Assembly (NCBI RefSeq): GCF_934372025.1
Contig: NZ_CAKROJ010000030.1
Span: forward strand, 1-28,336
DNA length: 28,336 nucleotides
From: an uncultured Blautia sp.
Lineage (GTDB): Bacteria; Bacillota; Clostridia; Lachnospirales; Lachnospiraceae
Reading direction: 5' to 3'
A program made the translations under genes and the position numbers. Shown here piece after piece: positions 14,947 to 22,770 of this stretch; within the stretch, counting starts at the first letter, position 1, and every line of letters begins with the position of its first letter. A model generated the notes under the pieces. That model was not told the DNA's origin and searched no databases. It worked only from the letters and a program-made list of their open reading frames with translations.

Positions 14947-15068
14947 AACTAGACGAAATATAAAAAATGCTCAGAAGTCCGTAAACCATTGATTTTAAAG
15001 GCTTTTTAGCACTTGACGAAACATGATAAAACACAGCCTTGATTTATCACTTTAAAGCGTGTATAATT
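14904..15068 (+). repeat. Right repeat cluster of the element (copies C', B', A')
   Basis: C' is 14904-14920, identical over 17 bases to 13114-13130 and overlapping the 3' end of the primase fragment. B' is 14978-14997 (18 of 20 with B). A' is 15039-15068 (27 of 30 with A) and forms the promoter of the second dehydrogenase gene. Confidence 0.6.
15039..15067 (+). promoter_or_regulatory. Promoter of dehydrogenase 2
   Basis: TTGATT (15039-15044), 17 bases, consensus TATAAT (15062-15067), about 64 bases before the start codon. The leader contains a hairpin GGCGA-gagtgaaa-TCGCC near 15082-15100. The promoter lies within repeat copy A', so the element's edge has supplied or preserved it. Confidence 0.65.
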
Positions 15069-15130
15069 AACCACATGCACAGGCGAGAGTGAAATCGCCA
15101 AATTTTGATACGTGGAAAGGAAAATGGATT

Positions 15131-15997
15131 ATGTCAAAACACATCACAGGACACACCGGATTATTATGTTTACTTGGAAGCCCGGTCGCACACAGCGTTT
15201 CACCGGAAATGCATAATGAAGCATGCGATCAGTTGGGCCTGGATTATACATATCTCGCTTTTGATGTACCGGAAGATAAAATGCCGGAAGCTGTTCAGGG
15301 ACTTCGTACAATGGGAGCCAGAGGATGGAATATCACTATGCCAGGCAAGAATATCATGTGCAAGCTTGCCGACAAAGTATCTCCTGCTTCTGAAATCTCC
15401 GGAGCATGCAACACCATCGTCAATGATAATGGTGTTCTGACTGCCTATACAACAGATGGTGTTGGATTTATGAGAGCAGTCAAAGAAGATGGTGTGGACA
15501 TCATCGGAAAGAAAATGACACTTCTCGGTGCCGGCGGAGCAGCAACCGCTATCCTGGTTCAGGCTGCACTGGATGGAGTTGCCGAGATCAATGTATTTAA
15601 TGTAAGAGATAACTTCTTTGGAAGAGCAGAAGAGATTGTTGCCAAATTAAATGAGCGTACAGAGTGCAAAGTAACTCTGCATGATTATTCTGATCCGGAA
15701 GTACTCCGTGCATCTATCGCAGAAAGTGCAATTCTTGTAAATGGTACTTCTGTAGGAATGGCTCCGAATGTGGACAGAACGATCATCACAGATACCAGCA
15801 TGTTCCACAAGGATCTGTTTGTTTTTGATGTGATCTACAATCCGCAGGAGACAAGACTGCTTCGTGAAGCCAAAGAAGCCGGATGTAAGACCGGAAACGG
15901 CATGTACATGCTTCTGTATCAGGGAGCTGCATCCTTTAAGCTGTGGACAGGTGAGGAAATGCCGGTAGAAATCATAAAAGAGAAATATTTCTCTTAA
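15131..15997 (+). CDS. aroE: Quinate/shikimate dehydrogenase paralogue 2 (YdiB-like AroE family)
   Basis: This 288-residue dehydrogenase belongs to the AroE/YdiB family. The start at 15131 is preferred over 15089 because family similarity begins there and GGAAAGG precedes it. 'LGSPVAHSVSPEMHN' carries both substrate serines (Ser22, Ser24). Catalytic Lys73 (TMPGK) and Asp109 are present, but the usual NTDG is TTDG. The nucleotide loop is GAGGAATA (133-140). N-V-R-D160 replaces the NADP-binding NRT motif, predicting NAD specificity as in YdiB. 'YQGAASFKLWTGEEMPVEIIKE' is the typical C-terminus. It has its own promoter and a terminator behind it. The differing substrate pockets of the two paralogues suggest that one acts on quinate and the other on shikimate; which is which cannot be told. 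Confidence 0.9.
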   Translation: MSKHITGHTGLLCLLGSPVAHSVSPEMHNEACDQLGLDYTYLAFDVPEDKMPEAVQGLRTMGARGWNITMPGKNIMCKLADKVSPASEISGACNTIVNDNGVLTAYTTDGVGFMRAVKEDGVDIIGKKMTLLGAGGAATAILVQAALDGVAEINVFNVRDNFFGRAEEIVAKLNERTECKVTLHDYSDPEVLRASIAESAILVNGTSVGMAPNVDRTIITDTSMFHKDLFVFDVIYNPQETRLLREAKEAGCKTGNGMYMLLYQGAASFKLWTGEEMPVEIIKEKYFS

Positions 15998-16018
15998 TTA
16001 AAAAATTCATAGAATAAC

Positions 16019-16070
16019 AAAATAGCAGGATATCTTTCCCATGTGAAGGAGAAGTATCCTGCTATTTTTT
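16019..16070. terminator. Bidirectional terminator between dehydrogenase 2 and dapF
   Basis: Perfect 14-base arms at 16019-16032 and 16055-16068 (tatcctgctatttt), with T-runs on plus (to 16070) and A-rich flanks that serve the convergent dapF transcript. Confidence 0.85.
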
Positions 16071-16911
16071 AAAGATTAATCTCGCCGTCAAACACAGTCG
16101 TGGCCGGACCGGTCATATAGACTAAATTTTCCTGGCGATTCCAGAAGATTTCAAGATCACCGCCGAGGAGTTTCACGGTGACTGGTTTGTCCTCGTCTAC
16201 AAGTCCGTTCAGGATAGATGCAACTGCAACAGCGCAGGCACCGGTACCACAGGCAAGTGTTTCGCCGGAACCGCGTTCCCATACACGCATCTGCAGTGTA
16301 TGGCGGTCAATGACTTTGACGAATTCAGTATTGATACGATCCGGGAAAGCAATGTGGTTTTCAAACTGCGGACCGATTTTTTCGATATCCAGATTTCTCA
16401 GTTCATCCACATACACAATTGCGTGGGGATTTCCCATAGAAACAGCAGTGATATGATAAGTAGCGCCATCTACATTTAAGGGTTCATTGATTACCTGTTC
16501 TCTGGTGGAAACGACAGGAATCTGTCTGGAATTCAGGATCGGTGCGCCCATGTTTACTTTGACGAGAGAAACTTTTCCATCATCGCCAAGTGTAAGATCC
16601 AGATATTTGATACCACTTTTGGTTGCAACAGAAATGCTGGTTTTATCCACAATGCCATGATCATAGGCATATTTGGCAACACAGCGGATGCCGTTTCCAC
16701 ACATGGCTCCCTGAGAGCCGTCAAGGTTGTACATATCCATTTCACAGTCTGCCACATCAGATGGCTTGATCAGGATCAGCCCATCTGAACCGATCCCAAA
16801 ATGTCGGTCGCTGACAAATTTTGCCACTTCAGACGGGTTACTTACAGTTTCTTCAAAGCAGTTCACATAAACATAATCATTTCCGATCCCATGCATTTTT
16901 GTAAATTTCAT
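16069..16911 (-). CDS. dapF: Diaminopimelate epimerase
   Basis: This 280-residue enzyme converts LL- to meso-diaminopimelate for lysine and peptidoglycan synthesis, without a cofactor, using two cysteines. Both are present in their signatures: Cys71 in 'GAMCGNGIRCVAKY' and Cys221 in 'GETLACGTGACAVAVA'. The N-terminus 'MKFTKMHGIGNDYVYVN' is textbook DapF. AAGGAGG precedes the start. It is convergent with dehydrogenase 2 and has no lys/dap partner here. The 230-base gap upstream is AT-rich and surely holds its promoter, but no single box pair stands out. Identity is secure. Confidence 0.97.
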   Translation of the reverse strand: MKFTKMHGIGNDYVYVNCFEETVSNPSEVAKFVSDRHFGIGSDGLILIKPSDVADCEMDMYNLDGSQGAMCGNGIRCVAKYAYDHGIVDKTSISVATKSGIKYLDLTLGDDGKVSLVKVNMGAPILNSRQIPVVSTREQVINEPLNVDGATYHITAVSMGNPHAIVYVDELRNLDIEKIGPQFENHIAFPDRINTEFVKVIDRHTLQMRVWERGSGETLACGTGACAVAVASILNGLVDEDKPVTVKLLGGDLEIFWNRQENLVYMTGPATTVFDGEINL

Positions 16912-17142
16912 AATAAAAATCCTCCTTATTTAATCAAATATCTCCCTGATATTATTACTTCCCTTTTGATAAAATCAGATTTGCCAAACTCGACCAAACC
17001 GATTTTCTATTAAGAGTTTTCAGTATAACGAAAAATTGTTATAGTTTTGTGAAAACAGAATAAAAAATTACAATTCAATTACAAATATAACACAAAGTTA
17101 CGGAGGCTGTATAGCACAGAAATGTTAAAAGTTGCTCCAGAT

Positions 17143-18369
17143 TCAGATCAGCTTCTGCATTTCCGGGAAAGGCCCGAGGCTTCGTTTCAGGATGCCGGTT
17201 ATCTGTGCGATAAGGATTCCATAGTTGGTAATCGGAACATTCTGATCCTGACAGCAGGAAATGCGGTATTTCATTTCACGTTCATTCAGCATACAGCCAC
17301 CACAGTGAATGACCATTTTGTAAGAAGAGACATCATCTGGAAATTCTGTTCCGGAAGTGAAATCAAATACTGGTTCACTGCCAGTGTAATTACGGATCCA
17401 GTCAGGAAGCTTGCGGGTTCCGATATCATCACACTGTCTGTGATGGGTACAGCCTTCTGCAATCAGAATCCGGTCTCCATTCTGAACAGAAGAAAGTGCG
17501 GTAACACCTTCCAGCTGCGTTTCAAGTTCTCCTTTATATCTTGAAAAGAGAATAGAAAACGAAGTCAGAGTGATATCTTCCGGAGTATCTTTAGAAACAC
17601 GTGCAAAAGCCTGGCTGTCGGTAACAACAAGTTTTGGTTTAATACCCTGATCACGGAAATGAGCAAGAGTACTCTTAAGTTCTGTATCGCGAACAACAAG
17701 GGAAAGAGCACCGCGCTCCAGAATATCACGAATTGTCTGCTGCTGTGGCAGGATCAGACGGCCTTTAGGAGCAGCCTTGTCGATTGGAACGACCAGAATG
17801 ACCAGATCCAGTGGTTCAATCAGATCCTGGATCAGCGGATATTTGTGCGTGTCCTCTGGTTTCAGAGAAGCAATTTTTTCTTTCAGCTCCTGAATATTCA
17901 TCCCGTCAGCGGCACTGACCAGAACTTCGCCTGGACGGACAGACATGGCAAGATCTTTGACTTCTTCATTGGAGAGCAGATCAATCTTATTATATACAAC
18001 CAGATATGGAATCCCTTTTTCGTGGAAACGATGGATCAAAGCAAGTTCTTCCTCACCTTTACCAGCAGTACTGTCCACGACGAGGACAGCGATATCGGTC
18101 TTATTCAGTACCTGATAGCTTTTACGGACACGAAGTGCACCGAGTTCTCCTTCATCGTCAATCCCGGGAGTGTCGATAACCATGACCGGTCCTAATGGAA
18201 GAAGTTCCATTGTTTTGTAGACGGGATCGGTTGTAGTTCCCATAACAGAAGAGACGATTGCAAGATCCTGGTCGGTCACTGCGTTGATGACGCTGGATTT
18301 ACCGGCATTTCTTTTTCCAAAAAAACTGATATGTACCCGTTCAGAAGCGGGTGTCTGATTCATTCCCAT
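17143..18369 (-). CDS. hydF: [FeFe]-hydrogenase maturation GTPase HydF
   Basis: This 408-residue scaffold protein carries the 2Fe precursor to the hydrogenase HydA after HydE and HydG build it. A Ras-like GTPase domain opens with the P-loop 'GKRNAGKSS' (18-26), then 'DTPGIDD' and 'NKIDLL'. A dimerisation region follows, and the C-terminal cluster domain has the HydF cysteines in 'CTHHRQCDD' and 'IHCGGC'. The start at 18369 is preferred over the longer frame to 18495 because AGGAGG lies 8 bases before it and GTPase similarity begins there. hydE, hydG and hydA are not adjacent. It implies the organism makes an [FeFe]-hydrogenase. Confidence 0.95.
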   Translation of the reverse strand: MGMNQTPASERVHISFFGKRNAGKSSVINAVTDQDLAIVSSVMGTTTDPVYKTMELLPLGPVMVIDTPGIDDEGELGALRVRKSYQVLNKTDIAVLVVDSTAGKGEEELALIHRFHEKGIPYLVVYNKIDLLSNEEVKDLAMSVRPGEVLVSAADGMNIQELKEKIASLKPEDTHKYPLIQDLIEPLDLVILVVPIDKAAPKGRLILPQQQTIRDILERGALSLVVRDTELKSTLAHFRDQGIKPKLVVTDSQAFARVSKDTPEDITLTSFSILFSRYKGELETQLEGVTALSSVQNGDRILIAEGCTHHRQCDDIGTRKLPDWIRNYTGSEPVFDFTSGTEFPDDVSSYKMVIHCGGCMLNEREMKYRISCCQDQNVPITNYGILIAQITGILKRSLGPFPEMQKLI

Positions 18370-18444
18370 AGAACAGCCCTCCTGTATAATGCATAAAAAT
18401 TTAAAATATGGATTTAGTATGATCTGAAATAAAACTATTCTTTT

Positions 18445-18473
18445 ATTATAGAAAAATATAAAAACAGATTCAA
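18445..18473 (-). promoter_or_regulatory. hydF promoter
   Basis: On the minus strand TTGAAT (18468-18473), a 17-base spacer and consensus TATAAT (18445-18450), about 75 bases before the hydF start. Confidence 0.65.
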
Positions 18474-18602
18474 GAGAAATACATGTATCCGGCAATATTT
18501 TATGTTCCTGAAAGCAGTGTCAAAACAGTATATTTATGCGTTTTAACAAGCGAATGATAAAATAACGCATAATTTTTGTGTACTAATTAATAAAAGTTGT
18601 GC

Positions 18603-18630
18603 TTGTAATTTTGAAATAGTGTGTTACAAT
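18603..18630 (+). promoter_or_regulatory. Promoter of the amino-acid ABC transporter operon
   Basis: TTGTAA (18603-18608), a 16-base spacer and TACAAT (18625-18630), about 70 bases before the binding-protein gene. Confidence 0.5.
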
Positions 18631-18701
18631 AAGAAAAACAAATAATAAATATGCAATTCAGTGCATAAATATTCCGAAGAGGAATTGAGGAGGAAATGAA
18701 A

Positions 18702-19559
18702 ATGAATTTAAAGAAAATTACAGCACTTATGATTGGCGCAATTATGACAGTATCCATGGCAGTTCCGGCAATGGCTGATGATAAAGTAGAAACTGTTACA
18801 GATGGAAAACTTACAGTAGCAACAAGCCCGGACTTCGCACCATATGAATTTTATTCAATCGATGAAGATGGCAATCCGACACTTGCAGGATTTGATATGG
18901 ACTTGGCTAAATACATCGCAGATAAGATGGGACTGGAACTGGAAGTAGTACCGATGGACTTTGACGGTGTATTAAGCGAACTGTCACAGAAGAACGTAGA
19001 CCTTGGTATGGCTGGTCTTTCACCAGACCCGGCACGTGAAGACGCAATGGACTTCTCTGATCTTTACTACAAAGGTGGACAGTCTTTTGTATCAGTAAAA
19101 GACAAAGCAGATGAGTTCAAATCTCTTGAAGATGCAAACAACAAAGATTTCTCTATCGGAGCACAGACAGGTTCTATCCAGCTTGATCTTGCAAACGAGA
19201 ATACACCGGATGCAGACATTGTATCTCTTCCAAAGGTTACAGACATTATCACAGAGCTTCTGACAGGTAAGATGGATGGTGCATTCATTGAGACAGATGT
19301 AGCAAAGAGCTATCAGAAAAACTATCCGGATCTTGAAATCCTCTTTGACGTACCATACGATGCTGAAGGATCTGCAATCGGTGTTTCAAAAGGAAATGAA
19401 GCTCTTCTTAAAGCAGTAAACGAAGCAATCGCAGATGCTCTTGAAGATGGTTCCATGGAGAAATTTATCGCAGATGCAAACGAACTTGCTGCAGGCAATA
19501 AATATGAAGGAACTCTGGATGCAAACGGAGCAGTTCCGGAAGCAGATGCCGCTGAATAA
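18702..19559 (+). CDS. Amino-acid ABC transporter substrate-binding protein (family 3), no lipobox
   Basis: This 285-residue extracellular binding protein serves the permease and ATPase genes that follow. The ATG at 18702 is preferred to one at 18696 because of spacing to the GAGGAGG site (9 versus 3 bases). A Sec signal peptide ends in AVPAMA-DD. The mature protein has the SBP_bac_3 fold: 'LTVATSPDFAPYEFYSIDEDGNPTLAGFDMDLAKYIA' near the start and 'LSPDPAREDAMDFSDLYY' with the Arg that binds the amino-acid carboxylate. The whole protein has no cysteine, so it cannot be lipidated as such proteins usually are in Gram-positives. It is rich in Asp and Glu. A polar amino acid or amino-acid conjugate is a likely ligand. 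Confidence 0.92.
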   Translation: MNLKKITALMIGAIMTVSMAVPAMADDKVETVTDGKLTVATSPDFAPYEFYSIDEDGNPTLAGFDMDLAKYIADKMGLELEVVPMDFDGVLSELSQKNVDLGMAGLSPDPAREDAMDFSDLYYKGGQSFVSVKDKADEFKSLEDANNKDFSIGAQTGSIQLDLANENTPDADIVSLPKVTDIITELLTGKMDGAFIETDVAKSYQKNYPDLEILFDVPYDAEGSAIGVSKGNEALLKAVNEAIADALEDGSMEKFIADANELAAGNKYEGTLDANGAVPEADAAE

Positions 19560-19596
19560 TTTTATACAGAAGGAAATACAAAGAATTTAATGATGG

Positions 19597-19624
19597 ATTC
19601 CTCCCCCGCAAAAAGGGGAGGAAT
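19597..19624 (+). terminator. Strong intercistronic hairpin after the binding-protein gene
   Basis: ATTCCTCCCC (19597-19606) pairs perfectly with GGGGAGGAAT (19615-19624). The T-rich tail is weak (TTGTTG), suggesting partial termination or 3' end protection that would give more binding protein than permease. Confidence 0.65.
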
Positions 19625-19686
19625 TTGTTGCTGTCTGCAAATAAATTTAACGAATTAAAGTATTATATTATAAGAAAGGAGTTTTT

Positions 19687-20472
19687 ATGGACAGTTTTAT
19701 TAAATTATCTAATTTTGGCAAAATTGCCCCATACGCACAGCTGTTCTGGCAGGGTCTGCTCGTAACAGTCCTGTTATCACTGTTCACAGTTATGATCGGT
19801 TTTGTACTGGCACTGCTTCTTGCACTGATGCGTATGTCAAATATCCGTCCGTTCCGTTCACTGGCAGTGAATAAAGAAGGTCATCTGAGAGAGGGAGGAC
19901 CACTGGTATGGCTCTCTAAATTCAACCCTCTTTCTTTTATTGCAACTGCATATGTAGAAATCCTTCGTTCTACTCCGGTAATCGTACAGATTTTTATTAT
20001 TTACTATGGTGTGTTCGGAATGATCGATCTTCCATCATTCCAGCTGTTTGGATTTATTAAATTCAACCGTTTCTTCCCAGGTGTTGTTGCACTTGGTATG
20101 AACTCAGGAGCATATCTCTGCGAGATCATGCGAGCAGGTATCCAGTCTATTGATCAGGGACAGACAGAAGCAGCACGTTCCCTTGGACTTTCTCAGACTA
20201 TGAACCTGCGATACATCATTCTTCCTCAGGCACTCAAGAACATTCTGCCGGCGATCGCGAATGAATTCGTTGTTATCATCAAGGAATCTGCAATCACATA
20301 TACCATCGGTGTACAGGATATCATGTCTGCTGTAAACGCAGTTAAGGGTGCAACATTTATTATCATCGAGCCGTTGCTGGTAGCTACAGCCATTTATTTC
20401 TGCCTGTGCTTCCCAACCTCCAAACTGATTGCATATTTTGAAAGGAGAATGAGCCATGGCGACAAGCGATAG
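19687..20472 (+). CDS. Amino-acid ABC transporter permease (HisM/GlnP family)
   Basis: This 261-residue integral membrane protein has about five helices. The cytoplasmic EAA loop that docks on the ATPase is clear ('QTEAARSLGLSQTMNLRYIILPQALKNILPAIANEFVVIIKESAI'; about residues 158-202). 'VEILRSTPVIVQIFIIYYGVF' is the typical HisM-type segment. Between helices 1 and 2 there is an insertion with charged residues (about 60-75, 'NKEGHLREGGP'). AAGGAG lies 5 bases before the start. It overlaps the ATPase gene by 17 bases, so the two are translationally linked. As the only permease gene here, it probably works as a homodimer. Confidence 0.93.
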   Translation: MDSFIKLSNFGKIAPYAQLFWQGLLVTVLLSLFTVMIGFVLALLLALMRMSNIRPFRSLAVNKEGHLREGGPLVWLSKFNPLSFIATAYVEILRSTPVIVQIFIIYYGVFGMIDLPSFQLFGFIKFNRFFPGVVALGMNSGAYLCEIMRAGIQSIDQGQTEAARSLGLSQTMNLRYIILPQALKNILPAIANEFVVIIKESAITYTIGVQDIMSAVNAVKGATFIIIEPLLVATAIYFCLCFPTSKLIAYFERRMSHGDKR

Positions 20473-21232
20473 TCTGATTCAGGTCAGAGACCTTAAAAAA
20501 CATTATCACAGAGGCACGATCAAGGCTCTGGATGGTGTGACAGTTGATATCAACAAAGGTGATGTTATGGTAGTTATCGGACCATCCGGTTCCGGTAAAT
20601 CTACATTCTTACGAAGCCTGAATCTCCTTGAGGAACCGACTCATGGTGAGATCATCTTCAATGGTGTGGATATCACAAAGAAAAAATATAAAGATGCTTC
20701 AGGAAAAACTGTAAAAATCGACATTGACGGTCTCCGTCAGAAAATGGGAATGGTATTCCAGCATTTTAACCTGTTCCCACATATGACAATTCTTGATAAT
20801 ATGACTCTTGCACCGATCAAGGTAAAGGGAGTGTCCAAAGAAGAAGCAGAAAAGAAGGCAATGGAGCTGCTGGGCAGAGTCGGTCTGGCTGACCGTGCGA
20901 ATGCATATCCGATCCAGCTTTCCGGTGGACAGAAACAGCGTGTGGCAATCGTAAGAGCGCTCGCAATGGAACCGGAAGTTATGCTCTTTGATGAGCCGAC
21001 ATCTGCTCTTGACCCTGAGATGGTAGGTGAGGTTCTGGATGTTATGAAGGAACTGGCAAAAGAAGGAATGACCATGGTCGTTGTAACACATGAGATGGGA
21101 TTTGCCCGTGAAGTTGGAAACAGAGTTCTGTTTATGGCAGATGGAAAGCTTATTGTAGATGGCAAGCCGTCTGAAATCTTCGAAAATCCGAGTAACCCGC
21201 GTCTTCAGGAGTTCCTGTCCAAAGTCTTATAA
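20456..21232 (+). CDS. Amino-acid ABC transporter ATP-binding protein (GlnQ/HisP family)
   Basis: This 258-residue cytoplasmic ATPase powers the transporter. Walker A 'GPSGSGKST' lies near residue 42, the Q-loop at 'MVFQHFNLFPHMT', the signature 'LSGGQKQR' near 158, Walker B 'VMLFDEPTSALDPE' near 178, and the switch His in 'VVVTHEMGF'. It has a short insertion before the Q-loop ('KKKYKDASGKTVKIDI'), seen in some Firmicute GlnQ proteins. Its start overlaps the end of the permease gene. It is followed by a weak terminator-like hairpin and then by the M20 amidohydrolase gene, which may share the transcript. Confidence 0.96.
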   Translation: MATSDSLIQVRDLKKHYHRGTIKALDGVTVDINKGDVMVVIGPSGSGKSTFLRSLNLLEEPTHGEIIFNGVDITKKKYKDASGKTVKIDIDGLRQKMGMVFQHFNLFPHMTILDNMTLAPIKVKGVSKEEAEKKAMELLGRVGLADRANAYPIQLSGGQKQRVAIVRALAMEPEVMLFDEPTSALDPEMVGEVLDVMKELAKEGMTMVVVTHEMGFAREVGNRVLFMADGKLIVDGKPSEIFENPSNPRLQEFLSKVL

Positions 21233-21252
21233 AGAATATAAAACAGATGAAG

Positions 21253-21282
21253 AGGCGACCGGAAAAATCTGGTTGCCTTTTC
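21253..21282 (+). terminator. Intercistronic hairpin after the ABC ATPase
   Basis: AGGCGACC (21253-21260) pairs with GGTTGCCT (21271-21278), one G-T wobble, then TTTTC. It may partly end transcription before the amidohydrolase. Confidence 0.6.
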
Positions 21283-21323
21283 TGGATTATTTATAAAATA
21301 ACAAGAAAGAAGGGGATATTATT

Positions 21324-22763
21324 ATGACAGCAGAAAAACTTTCAGCTTTGCAGACGATTGATGATAAAAAAGGTCTGGTCGCTGATATTGCAGATAAGAT
21401 CTGGGAATTCGCAGAGCTTTCTCTTCAGGAATTCAAATCCGCGGCAGCTTACTGCGAAACTCTTGAAAGAGAGGGATTTGAGGTAGAACGCGGAACCTGC
21501 AATATTGAGACTGCGTTTGCAGCATCATACGGACACGGAAGACCATATATAGGTATTCTTGCAGAGTACGATGCTCTCTCAGGACTTTCTCAGGAAGCTG
21601 GTCTTATTGAGCGTAAAGAAAAAAACGCTGGTGGAAATGGACATGGATGCGGACACAATCTCCTTGGTGCAGGTGCATTTGCAGCTGCTCTTGGAATTAA
21701 GGCATATCTGGAACAGAATGATGTATCCGGAACAGTTATCCTTTATGGCTGTCCGGGAGAAGAGGGCGGTGCGGCAAAAGCATTTATGGCTCGTGATGGT
21801 CTCTGGAAAAAACTGGATGCGGCACTTACCTGGCATCCGGAAGATGTAAATGAAGTAGCCACAGGCTCTTCAAATTCCTGTATCCAGACACAGTATAAAT
21901 TTACCGGTATTGCTTCACATGCCGCCGGTGCTCCTGAGAAGGGACGCAGTGCTCTTGATGCAGTTGAGCTTATGAATATTGGTGTGCAGTTCCTTCGTGA
22001 GCATATGAGTGATAAAGCACGTATCCATTATGCGATCACAGATGCCGGCGGATGCAGCCCGAACGTGGTACAGCCTCGTGCAAGCGTTCTTTATATGGTT
22101 CGTTCCAATCATGTGGCAGAAGCAGTGGAACTTCAGAAGCGTGTGGATAAGATTGCCGAGGGTGCAGCTCTGATGACAGAGACTACTTATGAAAAGAAAT
22201 TCATAGACGGTCTTGCAGATACAGTAAGCAACTTTGCACTGGAAAGAGTTCTCTACAAGAATTTTGAAGAGCTTGGTGTACCGGAATATACAGAAGAAGA
22301 GAATGCATATGCAGATGCACTTGCCGAGACTTATGATTCCAGTGGTGTACCTGGAGTTGCAGCAGAAAATGATGAGTCTGTAAAAGAACAGGTAGAGAAG
22401 ATGCAGAAGGAATATGGACATGCAATGAATGGATTTCTGACTCCGCTGTATCAGAAGGATGCCTTTAAGGCAGGGTCTACTGACGTGGGTGATGTAAGCT
22501 GGCTGACACCAACAGCTCAGATCCATGTGGCTGCATGGCCGAATGGCTGTCCGGGACACAGCTGGCAGAATGTTTCCTGTGACCGCACTGAGATCGGCCA
22601 TAAAGCAGCAGTCCATGCAGGAAAAGTTATTGCAGCGACAGCAATCGACCTGATTGAAGATACCTCGCTTTTAGATGAGGCAAGAGCAGAATTTGAAAAG
22701 AGAACAAAAGATGGTTTTGTCTGCCCGATACCGGCAGATGCAGTTCCGGTGATCCCGGATTAA
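21324..22763 (+). CDS. M20-family amidohydrolase, AbgB-like
   Basis: This 479-residue metallopeptidase-fold hydrolase resembles AbgB, which cleaves p-aminobenzoyl-glutamate. Metal-site motifs are present: 'GNGHGCGHNLLGAGAFAAALG' at about 103-123, the catalytic Glu pair in 'GCPGEEGGAAKAF' at about 143-155, 'TWHPED' at about 170, and the dimer-domain 'GIASHAAGAPEKGRSALDAVELM' at about 194-216. The start has AAGGGG 8-9 bases upstream. Placed right behind a complete amino-acid-type ABC transporter, it may release an amino acid from an imported N-acyl or aryl-amide conjugate. The real substrate is not known, and abgA and abgT are absent. Confidence 0.9.
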   Translation: MTAEKLSALQTIDDKKGLVADIADKIWEFAELSLQEFKSAAAYCETLEREGFEVERGTCNIETAFAASYGHGRPYIGILAEYDALSGLSQEAGLIERKEKNAGGNGHGCGHNLLGAGAFAAALGIKAYLEQNDVSGTVILYGCPGEEGGAAKAFMARDGLWKKLDAALTWHPEDVNEVATGSSNSCIQTQYKFTGIASHAAGAPEKGRSALDAVELMNIGVQFLREHMSDKARIHYAITDAGGCSPNVVQPRASVLYMVRSNHVAEAVELQKRVDKIAEGAALMTETTYEKKFIDGLADTVSNFALERVLYKNFEELGVPEYTEEENAYADALAETYDSSGVPGVAAENDESVKEQVEKMQKEYGHAMNGFLTPLYQKDAFKAGSTDVGDVSWLTPTAQIHVAAWPNGCPGHSWQNVSCDRTEIGHKAAVHAGKVIAATAIDLIEDTSLLDEARAEFEKRTKDGFVCPIPADAVPVIPD

Positions 22764-22770
22764 AGATTAA

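Larger units (their letters stand above)
13017..15068. mobile_element. Decayed integrated element bounded by imperfect direct repeats
   Basis: A region of about 2 kb between the HAD gene and the second dehydrogenase is flanked by a 30-base direct repeat (13017-13046 and 15039-15068, 27 of 30 identical). Two more repeats lie inside: 13058-13077 with 14978-14997 (18 of 20) and 13114-13130 with 14904-14920 (17 of 17, containing TATACCAA). The cargo is a toxin-like peptide, a zinc-ribbon protein and an N-terminal primase fragment, all more AT-rich than the flanks. No integrase or transposase remains. The TATACCAA repeats recall arm sites near tyrosine-integrase genes. It is read as the scar of a phage- or plasmid-derived element; boundaries are approximate. 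Confidence 0.55.

Noticed and set aside
21915..22616. Minus-strand open frame of 233 codons inside the amidohydrolase gene
   Set aside because: Antisense to a conserved enzyme with low-complexity composition; a shadow frame.
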